Assembly: GCF_001640805.2 (NCBI RefSeq)
Contig: NC_066837.1
Span: 16,228,501 to 16,292,500, forward strand
Direction of reading: 5' to 3'
Source: Lates calcarifer
Lineage: Eukaryota; Chordata; Actinopteri; Centropomidae
Length of the DNA: 64,000 bases
In this document: positions 54,406 through 64,000 of the stretch, piece by piece
How the letters are laid out: every line of letters begins with the position of its first letter
Position numbering within the stretch: the stretch's first letter is position 1
Position numbers and translations under genes: made by a program
The notes under the pieces: model-generated
Databases searched by the model: none
What the model saw: only the letters and a program-made list of their open reading frames with translations
Told to the model about the DNA's origin: nothing

Positions 54406-54560
54406 GATTAGGCGGTTTTTGAAGCCCCCGTTTTTTCTACTCTACTCCATGCGTTTCAACTGCGAGAAGAACCATCCCTGCGCCTTTTTAAACTAAAAAA
54501 AATCCACCGTAATAACACAGAGCAGGTCCCGCCACCGTAATGAGCGCACAAACACACTGA
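54406..54560 (-). promoter_or_regulatory. kit: kit 5'UTR and core promoter (inferred)
   Basis: Upstream of the kit ATG (54403-54405) the minus strand has a TTTAAAAAGG TATA-like box at about 54483-54492, about 80 bases before the ATG, which would place a start site near 54455. The flank to about 54680 is GC-richer. No promoter assay is implied. Confidence 0.35.
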
Positions 54561-57475
54561 TCATGTGGAGTTGCGACTCTCCCCCCTCCTGATGGATTTC
54601 ACCGGAGCTTAAAGACACAGCGCGTATGTGGACTGCCCCTGGATCCCTGCCACTCCTTTCTGCCCCGCATTGGCTGGAGAGCGGCCAAGGTGAGATGAGT
54701 CGGTTGTTATTACCGGGAAAAAAAACACGGATCTTTTAATGCACCTTCACTGTTTTTTTACGCAGCCATTGCCAGAAAAAGATGTCAAGAACTCATCCAA
54801 TATTGAAAGTGCTGATTAACAAATAAAATAAGAATGTCTGTACTGTCCAATAAGATCACTGCACATGGCTCATTTATCACAGATACTATGATAAAATATT
54901 ATCATGGCATCTGACAGCCTCTCCTCACACTTGGTCTGTGTCCTGTTGTGATGATGATGATGATGACAGCTGCACGCTTGGCAGGAGATTCCCCGCAGAT
55001 GCTCGTTCAGTTTGTGATGCGCTTCGCAGTCTCATGTTTCCCAGCTCTAATCAGCATTATCTTAGTGGTCTCGCCCCCCCCCAGATTTAATCAGGATCCC
55101 GTGCTGTAGGAGTCAATTAAAACACTCCCAGTGTGGTGATGATGCGCACAGCCGGACCCGAAGCTTTCGCAAGCAGGATTTGATAACCACACCCGCCTCA
55201 TGCCAAACAAACAGAAACTTTGAGGTTCACAGTTTTACAGTCACAATCAATGTCCGACTTAAAACAATACTCAGGTGCCCATAAACTGGGTTTGCTTGCT
55301 GTGACCATTTTTAACCATCTTTTACCATAGTAAAATAGTGATGGGGGCAAAATAGAGTATTTGACACTAAATAGATTTTTACTTTGAAAGCCTCACATTA
55401 ACTTCAGATTAAGGTTTGCACAACTGTGGATTTCGTCTCTTTTGTTATTGGAAACATGTTAGTAAGGGGTCTTTAAATGACCAGTATGAACAGGATGAAT
55501 GATTACAACGAGCAAAACCTGCTTTAATGTTCATTTAGGCACCTCACAATTGTTTTAAGACTTATGATCTTACATAAATATGATCCTATTCTTTTATTCA
55601 GTTTCAGCCTTTCAAACATCACTCAAACATTTCAATGTGTTCAGTTCTGCTTCTTGATAGAAAGTGGGGGAAAAAAAACACTTACTGATTTTGTCATGGT
55701 GCCCACAAATTCATAAAAATGAAAAAGGACAGCTCTTCACTAACATACCTTGCTTTATTATGACATTCCCAAATTTCACTCTTCTTGCACACTAAAAATT
55801 TAAAACCACATGCTCTACAAAAATAAAAAAGAACCAGGGATCCAGGAAAATCTGCACACTGTCACTCACTTGCATGCTCTTTCTTTGGAACTTGCACTCT
55901 CTTTCAAAACTCCATTGGGAAAGAAGTTTTACCCACTAAAACAGTGTGATAAATAATGGGTTTTTCATTGTCATAAACCCAAAAAGCAGCCTCAGAGGCC
56001 AAATGAGGCTGCAGTTTTGGATGTCATAACAAAGCCATGGGTGACAGTTATCTTTAAATACATAATCATACCAAAAATAACCAACAGAAGATTCTTAAAA
56101 TAACCTGCAGCTGACTTTTTCATCATTTGTAAGGCCTCCTGGTGACTGAGAGGCCATAAGAAGCCACTTAATTTGCTTTATGTCTTTGGCTAGCTCTGCG
56201 TGTTTTAGGACTGTGTGTTTGCACGGCTGTGTGTTTTATGACTTGGTCTATGTTTTCTGTTGCTCCAGAGGACCCCTGTGTGGGAGTACACAGGGATCGT
56301 TGTGTTTTTTTTTTCTTACACACATGATTAATTTCTAACCTCACTACATTGCCCTACAGCTGTTTATGCCTCTCTCAGCACATGATGGCAGGATGAGGCT
56401 AAACAAACTAGAACAGAGGCAGAACATCTCACTTATTGATTTTTCTTACTTTATTAGTTTGTTTTTCTAGCACATTTTTCTGGAAAAATGTGACAAGTGA
56501 TGGCTTCCTTCATCAGTTGATTAAGGACAGAGAAATAACTGTGGGGAAAAACCATTCAGTCTGGTGCTCGGCTTCAGGACTTTTTCACAGTTTTTCTTCC
56601 CAGTGTCTATGCAAACAAGAAGAAGAGCTTCCTGCTTTTAAAAATAAGTGGAACCACAGTCCAGTTAGATATATCCTGTCCTTGGGCAAGGTTGGTCATT
56701 GTGATAATTAATCTGTGCAATTCTGAAAAAAACTGCAGGGATTATGATAAAACTATCTGAGACATGCACCCTTTGGAGGAGTGGAGGTGATGGGGGTAGG
56801 TGGGTTGGGGTGGGGTTAACTAAGAGGCCTGTGGTGGGAGAGGGCAGCAGCAGCCCAACCATGTGTTTGAGAGAGATGTTTTTTTTTTGTTGTTGTTTTT
56901 TTGCAGACAGTGATGCCTCAGAGGGGTATTTCATATTTGCACCACAAAAAAAGTTCTGTTGCGTCTCGCCCACAACTAGGTCGACTTCAAAATGTCGCAC
57001 ATCTAATGTAAAATCTTATGAGGAAATGCGGCACTTAACCCGTAATATATTGTGCTTATCTTGGAGGCATGACAACCTTCTCATCTAGCTCTCTGCCAGA
57101 AAAGTGAGTGAGAGTATTTCCCAAAATGCCAAGCTTTTTTTTTACTGACAGATTGACTACTGTAAACTTGTAACCTTCGCCATCCAGTTGGCATTGGAGA
57201 CCTTCTGTCAAATATTCTGCATTTCAGACAAAGGAGACCTGCACCTCAAGGTGTCAAACTGCCATACACCTGTTCAACAGCCCACAGTCCAGCTGCCCAT
57301 ATGCTCTGTGAGGATGTCACTGCATTTGTGTGTGTGTGTCCATCAGGATCATCCATATGCTTACTGTCCACTGAGTTCACATGTCATTTGAGCAGTTTAT
57401 ATGCCTTTCCCTATTACATTATTCATCACTGAGGTGAGCGTCTAAAGCAGATCTGGGCTGACTCACTATGACTTG

Positions 57476-57502
57476 ATGTGTGTGTGTGTGTGTGTGTGTG
57501 TG
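57476..57502. repeat. (TG)13 microsatellite
   Basis: Pure TG dinucleotide run in the kit-fip1l1 intergenic region. Confidence 0.9.
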
Positions 57503-57620
57503 GACCCACAGCATGACTCACTCAGTGCTTTTAGACAGATGAGGACAGTGGTCTCACAGAGGGCAACGGAGGTTTTATACAAGAAAAATAGCCACTTAGA
57601 TTAGATTACGTAATGAAAAA

Positions 57621-57622
<2 letters not shown>

Positions 57623-57659
<37 letters not shown>
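57623..57659. repeat. (CT)18 microsatellite
   Basis: Pure CT run followed by more pyrimidine-rich sequence to about 57722. Intergenic. Confidence 0.9.
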
Positions 57660-57662
<3 letters not shown>

Positions 57663-58244
57663 CTCTTTCACCTTTCCCTTTCTCCCCACTCTCCTCTCTC
57701 TCTCTGTCTCTCCCCATCCTCCTTTATGGTGACGCACACGCACATCCTAACTCAATCACCTACAAATGGAACTATTCTCACACCCTCAGGCAGGCACGCA
57801 CATACATCTTCTTTGCCTGTTGGCGCAAAACCACACAAGCCTGATGGGGAAATACACACACACACACGGACACACACATTTCAGCTGAAAGAATACCTCA
57901 TCCTTTTTCCTTTTGATGATTGGCCAAATGCTCAGCATAACCTTTTTTTCCTGATGCAATCCAACACTGGTCTCTCTGCTGACTGGGCATTATAAACCTG
58001 ATATCTGTGTCCATTTGTCTTTCCTCTCCTTTAATACTGTCTGTGTAGTGGATTTTTTAAAACCCACTCTGTGTGGTTGTTAAGTGTCCATCCCTGGTTC
58101 AGTTGTGGTGTTTCACATATCAATTATGACCCATTGAACAGATTGGACTAAGAGCTGGGTCAGAAAAAAAAAACAACACTTTCTCAGAGGAACAAGGTAA
58201 GGCCTTAGATTCACTTTGATGTAATTTACTTTGACTGAAACCAG

Positions 58245-58765
58245 TTCAGTCTTAAAGGAATAGTTCCACATGTTTATCTGCTTTCTGGTGGAGAGTTGGA
58301 TGAAATATTGGTACCTCTCTTTCTTAGATCTGTTTGTCTTTGTAATCTGTTCAAAAACCTGACATTTTGCTGTTTTTCAGGTGGTTATGAGCCGGACTAT
58401 TTCTTGGCCAGGCACAGTTACTTCCTCCGCTGGTTACCTAGCAACAACTAAGAGCCAAGAAGTAGTGCAGCTAAAAATGTCCTATAAACCCATGTCTTTT
58501 TACACTTTGGACTTCGTACAGATTCAATAAATGATATAAAAACATATACATTTTTCAGCTTCAGAGATGCAAGTGAGCTTTTTGTTAAAGGCTACACCAG
58601 ACTGGAGCTATTTCCTCCCGTCTGCTGTCTTTATGCTAAGCTAAGATAACTAGCTGTTGGCTACAGCTTCATATTTAACGGACACAAATCTTCTCATCTA
58701 ATCTTCTCCTCACCAGATATCTTCCAAGTGTATTTCCTAAAATGTCAAACTTTTGTTGACATGGG
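58245..58765. mobile_element. Foldback repeat family B, copy 2 (near full length)
   Basis: Roughly 520 bases whose left end (ATCTGCTTTCTGGTGGAGAG, then TTGGATGAAA) is the inverse of the right end (CATCTAATCTTCTCCTCACC, then AAGTGTATTTCCTAAAATGT). Internal words GCCGGACTATTTCTTGGCCA and TATGCTAAGCTAAGATAACT match copy 1 and a very common percomorph repeat known to me. No coding capacity. A partial end of the same family may lie at about 57085-57130. Confidence 0.65.
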
Positions 58766-59204
58766 AAGTTCTATGTTAGACTTCTAAACTGTTTTGTAGT
58801 GAAGTCCTGCTGCAAAGTGTCAGAGCAAAGTCAATTATTTCTAATCTCAAATCTTAATTGCACATCAGTAGAAAAACTATACTTTCTCTAATCATATTTG
58901 CAACAATTATCCCATATATCTGAGGCTTTAGCTTGAAATAAACATGCTTATTTTCAGAACAGATGGATCTTTGTCCTGCAAAACAATGAAGTAGAGGCTG
59001 CCATGTTAAGCTGTCATGTGTGGCATCACGCTGTTGTGATAACCATATGTTTGATCCAAAGAGATGATGTGGATTGAACATGTGCCAAGGCACATGCAGT
59101 ATCTGAGTAAGCTAATATCAGCGTGTGTAATTACTGATAGCCCAATGATCGCCCTCTGTCTGGATAAACCTGATTAGCATCGACTAGGCTGTAAGCTGTC
59201 CTAA

Positions 59205-59420
59205 TCCACCGTAAGGAGAGAGGGATGGAGGGAGCCAACAAGAGACAGAGAGAGAAGCAGGATGATACAGAGGGTGAAGAGGAAAGGAATGAGCGAGGAG
59301 ACAAGAAGAGAGAGGAGGGAGGGCAGGAGGGGGTAAAATACAGGGATGTAATGAGAGAGGAGGGAGAAAGAGGAGGAGCAGTCATGGAAAAAAGAGGCGG
59401 AGAGAAGCAATGAAATACGT
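59205..59420 (+). repeat. Purine-rich (GA) tract
   Basis: About 215 bases of GAGA, GGAGG and AGAAG words on the plus strand. It opens spurious frames (Glu/Arg/Gly-rich on plus, Ser/Leu/Pro-rich on minus), which are not genes. Confidence 0.75.
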
Positions 59421-60777
59421 CAGAGTAGGTCACAGCCTGAGGGAAAACCAGAGGAACAACACATGAAACCGAAAGGAACTGCTTCCAGATCTGACTCCTC
59501 TTTAGATTTTTTTTTCTTTTCTTGTGTGGTCTTCATCTTTAGCATAACATTCAACTGTTTATCTATATGCAATTGTTTCTTATTCTTATAATGTGCACAA
59601 AAAATGTTTTATGTCATTATATGTGGTAATGTGGCTTAATGCCATCCTGTGAAAACCATGTATCTCCAAGCTAAGAAAAATGGTCCTGTTTTAGCTTTAA
59701 GGCAATTCATTTTTCAGTAAGTTTAATGGGATTTTAAATGGTTTATTTTGTTTAAGATGTATAAACCTTCCTGGACCCAAAGAGGAACACTTAATCTTTC
59801 GTCTACTTGAAAAGATAGATGGGTTTTCCTGGACAACAATGATGGTCTAGTATAGTGTGTTGTCTTTTTTCTCCCATCCTGACTTATTATACTTACATTG
59901 TAAACCTTGTACAACATGCTTTAGCATTGCTGTTTCCTATTAAGGACATGCCAATAAAGCATTAAAAAAAAAAAACTGAAGTGAACAGGAGGGAAGAGAG
60001 AGTGTGGTGATTAAATGGGGAGAATACAAGAAAAAAAAGCATGAAATGAGGGAAAAGACGAGGGAAAAACGGAGGGAATGTGATTACAGGTCGGCTAAAA
60101 GACAGAAAGGAGTAACAGAGACTGGAAGAGAGATGAGGTTGAGGGAGACAGTGAATGAAATAAATGCAATTTCCATGATCAGTTTAACTGAGAGACCATT
60201 AGCATCCCTCTCTCTCTCTACCATTTCCCTCTGTGTATGTATGTGTGAGTGTGTGCATTGAAGTGTGTGTGAGTGAGCGTGTACTGTGAACATACGGAGA
60301 TCCACACAAAAGCTCACACATATGATGTGATACTGTAGATATTTGTGATATGAACCCCCGTGTGCTTCTCACATAGGGATAAAAATCAATGTACTCACAA
60401 ATATAATATTACCTCTCTCTCTCTGGTGTGTGTGTGTGTGTGAGAGAGAGCATATACCTGTTTCCCAGTCATTTTAATTTCAGCATCAGATACACCAAAT
60501 TACATGTGAATATATAATCACCACAGTGAAGAAGTGATAATGGCTAAAGAGGTGGAGAACAGAGAGAGTGAGAGAATCCACAGATTCTGTGTCACTTACT
60601 GACAAAGCTAAAGTGGCTCCACTTAACTGGTCAAAGGCCATAAATGCATTAACAGTCCTCTGCATTAACGGACAACTTCTTGTGCAAACAGAACCACAAC
60701 AGCAATAACACACGACTCAGTTTACTGATGATGAGTCTGCAACTGCTGTTTATTGCATAAACTTATAGAAAGATGGA

Positions 60778-60935
60778 CGGTGGTGAAAAGTAACTAAGTA
60801 CATCTACTCAAGTACTGGACGTAAGTACCATTTTGAGGTACTTCTTCTCTTGAGTGCATGTGATGCTACTTTATACTTCCACTCCAGAGGGAAATATTGT
60901 ACATCACACTTCATTTATATGACAGGTCATGTCAC
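60778..60935 (+). repeat. Interspersed repeat, family A copy 2
   Basis: Starts near CGGTGGTGAAAAGTAACTAA, contains CTACTCAAGTACTGG, TTTTGAGGTACTT and CAGAGGGAAATATTGTACA, and ends near TTATATGACAGG. It is the same family and orientation as 10589-10755, and closer to the form I remember. Confidence 0.65.
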
Positions 60936-61069
60936 TGGTTTTGTGTCAGATTCATATTATTAAAACAAAATATAATCAGCAAATTAATCCTGATGTATTA
61001 TTATAGATTAAAGTACACAGCAGTATATAGCCCCACCTTTACTAGCAGCATCATTAAAGTGATACTTAA

Positions 61070-61315
61070 ACTGAGAATCACTTATAAGGCATTAGATGGA
61101 TTGACTCCAAGCTCCAAGACCTACTAAGCCAATATATGCAAGGGTGCACATTAAGGTCAGCAGAAAAAGCTTCACTCATAGCTCCTAAGTCTGGATTTGC
61201 AACCAAGGAAAGGAGCATTTACTCTCATGCCATCTAAGCTGTGGAATAGACTTCTGTCCACAATCAACCTACTACTTCAAAGTACAACAACAAAGTTTTA
61301 AAGACATGCATATGT
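61070..61315 (+). mobile_element. Non-LTR retrotransposon reverse transcriptase tail, degenerate
   Basis: The plus strand reads LRITYKALDGLTPSSKTY and, after stops, LWNRLLSTINLL, the usual order near the C-terminus of L2/Rex-like retrotransposon ORF2 (YKALHGLAP ... LWNSLP). Multiple stops show it is dead. It lies directly after the family A repeat and upstream of the fip1l1 promoter. Confidence 0.6.
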
Positions 61316-61660
61316 CAACACTTTATGGACAAAAGTATGTGGATAAAACTGTGCATATACCTCAGTATACTGAGCAGCTCTTTCCATCATTCCCTACCCC
61401 TTCTGTGCAGACATGAGAAAAAGCTCAGCAACAAACAAATCCGAACAAAAAAGCCATTATGATGCCTTTATGGTTTATGTCAGGGAATGCAACAGGACCC
61501 TCTGGGGGATCTAAGGCAGTGGCCATTATCTCATGGTTTGTCTATCATATGATTTGCCACACAAAATACATGCATGAGATAAAAGATAAAAAAAAATAGA
61601 AACAGGACAACAATTATCATTTATTTTAAAGCAAAGTTTATTTTGTTGTTGTTGTTGTTG

Positions 61661-61973
61661 CTGATCACTGATGGCACCTGGTAGGTCCAAAATGGGCCAC
61701 CTGGGCAGAGAGTGGTGTTTCATGTCCTCCGGGGGGCGCTGTGTTCGCCACACCAACATCGTTGACCTTAGCGGGACATCAACAATCTCTTCCGGGTTCA
61801 CGCTAACTCGCAGTGGCTGGAGATGAATCCATGAAGTGGTACATTTTTTGTTCATAACTGCGTTTTCCCGCTGAAGGGAGAAGTTGTAAGTGTATATCTA
61901 CATCTAGAAGTTTTGTTGAACATTGTTCTCGTCGAAGCCGCTGTCTGTTCACGGCTCCGCATTTTAGCCGAAC
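61661..61973 (+). promoter_or_regulatory. fip1l1: fip1l1 promoter and 5'UTR (inferred)
   Basis: A GC-richer island just before the fip1l1 ATG. It includes a minus-strand CCGGAAG ETS-type site (plus CTTCCGG at about 61791-61797) and GGGGGCGCTGTG near 61733. ETS-driven, TATA-less promoters are usual for housekeeping genes such as FIP1L1. The start site is not defined. Confidence 0.45.
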
Positions 61974-63932
61974 ATGTCTGCAGAGGAGGCGGACAAAACA
62001 ACCACCACTGATGCCAGCGCTGGAGATGAGGAGGAGGAATGGCTGTATGGAGGTAAATTTAAAAAAAACGCTGAAAACTGAAAACACAACTCATCCTGGC
62101 CGACAGAGACGTGAATTAGTGTGTCAGCTGCCCTCCCAATGGACTGTGAATCTAGGGCACTGTCTGCTAGTATGAGAAGATTGGAGAGTTAGCCTGGAAG
62201 CTAAGCTAGCTGCTAGCAGCACCTTTTTACATCTTTATGACCTGTTGCAAAAATAGTTAAATCTGTTTCTGCCATATTATAAAGTAGTATCCTAGGATAA
62301 AAAAATTAGAAGTATTCTTTCTGTACCTTCTGATGGATTTTGAGTATTGGTTAAACATAAACAGCTAATGGCCTCTAATGCCAGATAAGGATGTAATAAA
62401 TAATATGTAAATTTGTTTCAGATGAGTCTGAGACTAAAGATGAGGATGAAGAAGCCAAGCTGAACGCTGCAGTCAGGTAAGTACATAAACACTGAACATT
62501 TGTCATCTAAGAGGACCTTTATGAGACACCTGTTCAAATCGAATGCGGTGTTTACAGGAAGACAAAAGTCAGACATAGCGAAGAATACAATGCCATTCTT
62601 CAAATACAGATCCATAGCCTTGCACTAATGTTACATCACATTACAGTATATTATTGTCATTATGCAGTGTATGTGCGGCACGCATAGCAACCTCACTGTC
62701 GTGTAATATATATGATTTTGCCTTTTAGTTGTACTTTATTCACTGTCCACCTCATGTGTTTGTGATTTATGTGATGCTCTCTCTTGGCATTGATAAAGTA
62801 CCGATAAAGTATCTGTTCATCTATCTGGAAAGCCTATGTATTGAAAAATGCAAAGACAGACTGAGAATTTTACAGGTTGATGAAAAATAAGCAGTCTTTG
62901 TTTTTCTCAACCAAAAACAGAAAATATAGACCTGCTTTCTGTGTTTGCAGATATTACAGATGTTAGCAATAAACCTTTAAGAGAGCACCAGAAAAATTAT
63001 TTTGATTTAGTTGCTGTCTGGTCTCAAGCTGTAGTTAAAAACTCTGCCTTTTAAAATTGAAAATTACTTATCCTCATACAGAGCAGGGAACAAATATAAG
63101 AGCTACAATCTAACATGCAGGTATTGGTTGGCAACACATTTCGTACCCTGTGCTTACAGTATATTTTATCCACAGTGCACCTGCTGATGCTTCCACAGAG
63201 GACGCAGCTGCACATGCTACAGGAAATGGAGTGGCCTCTGAGGTAGGTATCTTACATTTATCTTACATTTATATGAACACAGTCGGTACATAGGTGTGCT
63301 TGGTGTCTTTCTTTCTTTTTTGTAAGTGCACACATACTTACCTCTCAGTTTTGGATCTCAGGCCACAGGTGAGCCAGCAGGTGAAGATGTGGACAGTGAC
63401 AGTGACAGTGATGACGACGACGATGATGTCCGAGTCACCATTGGAGACATAAAGACTGGAGCGCCCCAATATACGTAGGTTACACTCTAGTATTTTTGTA
63501 CACCAGATTATTAAACCAGTCACTGGCTAGTTTGAATAAGCTACTGGTTAGATGAAATTTGACATTTGCAATTACTAACTTGTAGCAATAAAGTAGCCTA
63601 ACCTAATATTTTCATGTCAACTGTGTTTTAAGCTCTCAGTCTCCTCAGAGTACTACTCAAGGTTTGGTGTGTGATAAATAAAATGATAGAATGATAATTT
63701 ACTATGGACCATAGCTAGATCATCAGTATAAACTTGTCCTCTGTTCATATATTGTGTAAGAACACAAACTAGCATTAGCAGATGAAAGTGTTTTCTGTAG
63801 TATGTGTGTTGTGTATAATAATGGATCTTGTAACATAATTGAGAGGGACTGTTTTTTTCCCTTCTAGACCTTATGGAGCTCCTCCTGTAAATCTCAATAT
63901 AAAGACAACAGGTTCCAGACCTTATGGACAAG
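61974..63932 (+). CDS. fip1l1: FIP1L1, pre-mRNA 3'-end processing factor (5' part, continues past the window)
   Basis: FIP1L1 is a subunit of the cleavage and polyadenylation specificity factor. It binds U-rich RNA and brings in poly(A) polymerase in the nucleus. Five exons are visible with matching phases: 61974-62052, 62422-62476, 63176-63242, 63362-63474 and 63868-63932. The last ends at a GTATCA donor and the gene runs off the right edge. The ATG precedes [15 protein letters not shown], then EEEEWLYG, an acidic [16 protein letters not shown] stretch, [14 protein letters not shown] and PVNLNIKT; these match FIP1L1 in order, and the [13 protein letters not shown] block is diagnostic. Only about the first 126 residues are present. 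The gene is divergent from kit; in human FIP1L1 and KIT point the same way. Confidence 0.96.
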
Positions 63933-64000
63933 GTATCACTCTCTTCTTAAAACTGTTGCTCCTTATTGATTTCCCTTACTATTTTGACGTAAAAAAATGC

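Larger units (their letters stand above)
54561..61660. other. Divergent intergenic region between kit and fip1l1
   Basis: No coding exon is visible. It holds simple repeats (TG 57476-57502, CT 57623-57659, a GA-rich tract 59205-59420, a GATGAT tract near 54950), foldback repeats (about 57085-57130 partial, 58245-58765) and a LINE end near 61.1 kb. In human this space contains PDGFRA and other genes; no kinase or Ig exon remnant is recognisable here. Confidence 0.5.

Noticed and set aside
59131..59433. 100-codon Ser/Leu/Pro frame and its plus-strand Glu/Arg/Gly counterpart
   Set aside because: Both come from the GA-rich tract and have no family features.
54561..61660. Search for pdgfra remnants between kit and fip1l1
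   Set aside because: No kinase, Ig or transmembrane-like exon with splice sites could be found by eye in either strand; a profile search would be stronger.

Overview
The window looks like nuclear DNA from a ray-finned fish, most likely a spiny-rayed (percomorph) teleost. Genes are split by short GT-AG introns, (AC)n microsatellites are abundant, and several interspersed repeats resemble families I remember from percomorph genomes. There is no bacterial, plasmid or organellar character, no CRISPR array, and I recognised no RNA gene.

Five protein-coding genes can be built exon by exon. From left to right: smc2 (condensin ATPase, minus, 1487-9260, 25 coding exons); an exoc1l-type Sec3/EXOC1-like gene (minus, 11342-13100, 3 exons); clock (circadian bHLH-PAS activator, plus, first ATG 20970, stop 32585, 21 coding exons); a KIT-type class III receptor tyrosine kinase (minus, 37505-54405, 21 exons, the same number as human KIT); and the 5' end of fip1l1 (plus, from 61974, running off the right edge). 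The order FIP1L1-KIT-CLOCK-EXOC1L is part of a conserved vertebrate block (human 4q12). Here PDGFRA, KDR, SRD5A3 and TMEM165 are absent between these genes and fip1l1 is flipped relative to the human arrangement. That pattern points to the pdgfra-less duplicate of the teleost-specific genome duplication, so the copies are probably clockb and kitb. This is inference, not something read directly.

The spaces between genes hold decayed transposons and simple repeats. A piggyBac remnant sits in a clock intron with TTAA at both ends. A roughly 300-bp element with long terminal inverted repeats lies in kit intron 8, a segment of kit introns 8 and 9 is duplicated around exon 9, and non-LTR retrotransposon 3' ends lie in kit intron 3 and upstream of fip1l1. 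Regions 13.1-16.9 kb, 33.6-37.5 kb and 54.6-61.7 kb contain no gene that I can support.

The most useful observations are: (1) two single-base insertions that break otherwise perfect models of smc2 (near 3405) and kit (near 52209), best explained by consensus errors but needing a check; (2) long TG tracts lying directly against the acceptors of the two in-frame kit exons that carry the ATP-binding loop and the catalytic/DFG loop; (3) a Q18-R-Q29 tract at the clock C-terminus; and (4) the piggyBac relic and the duplication flanking kit exon 9. I found no convincing previously undescribed multi-gene system. The genes are conserved animal genes that act in separate processes: chromosome condensation, exocyst-related traffic, circadian transcription, stem-cell/pigment-cell signalling and mRNA 3'-end formation.
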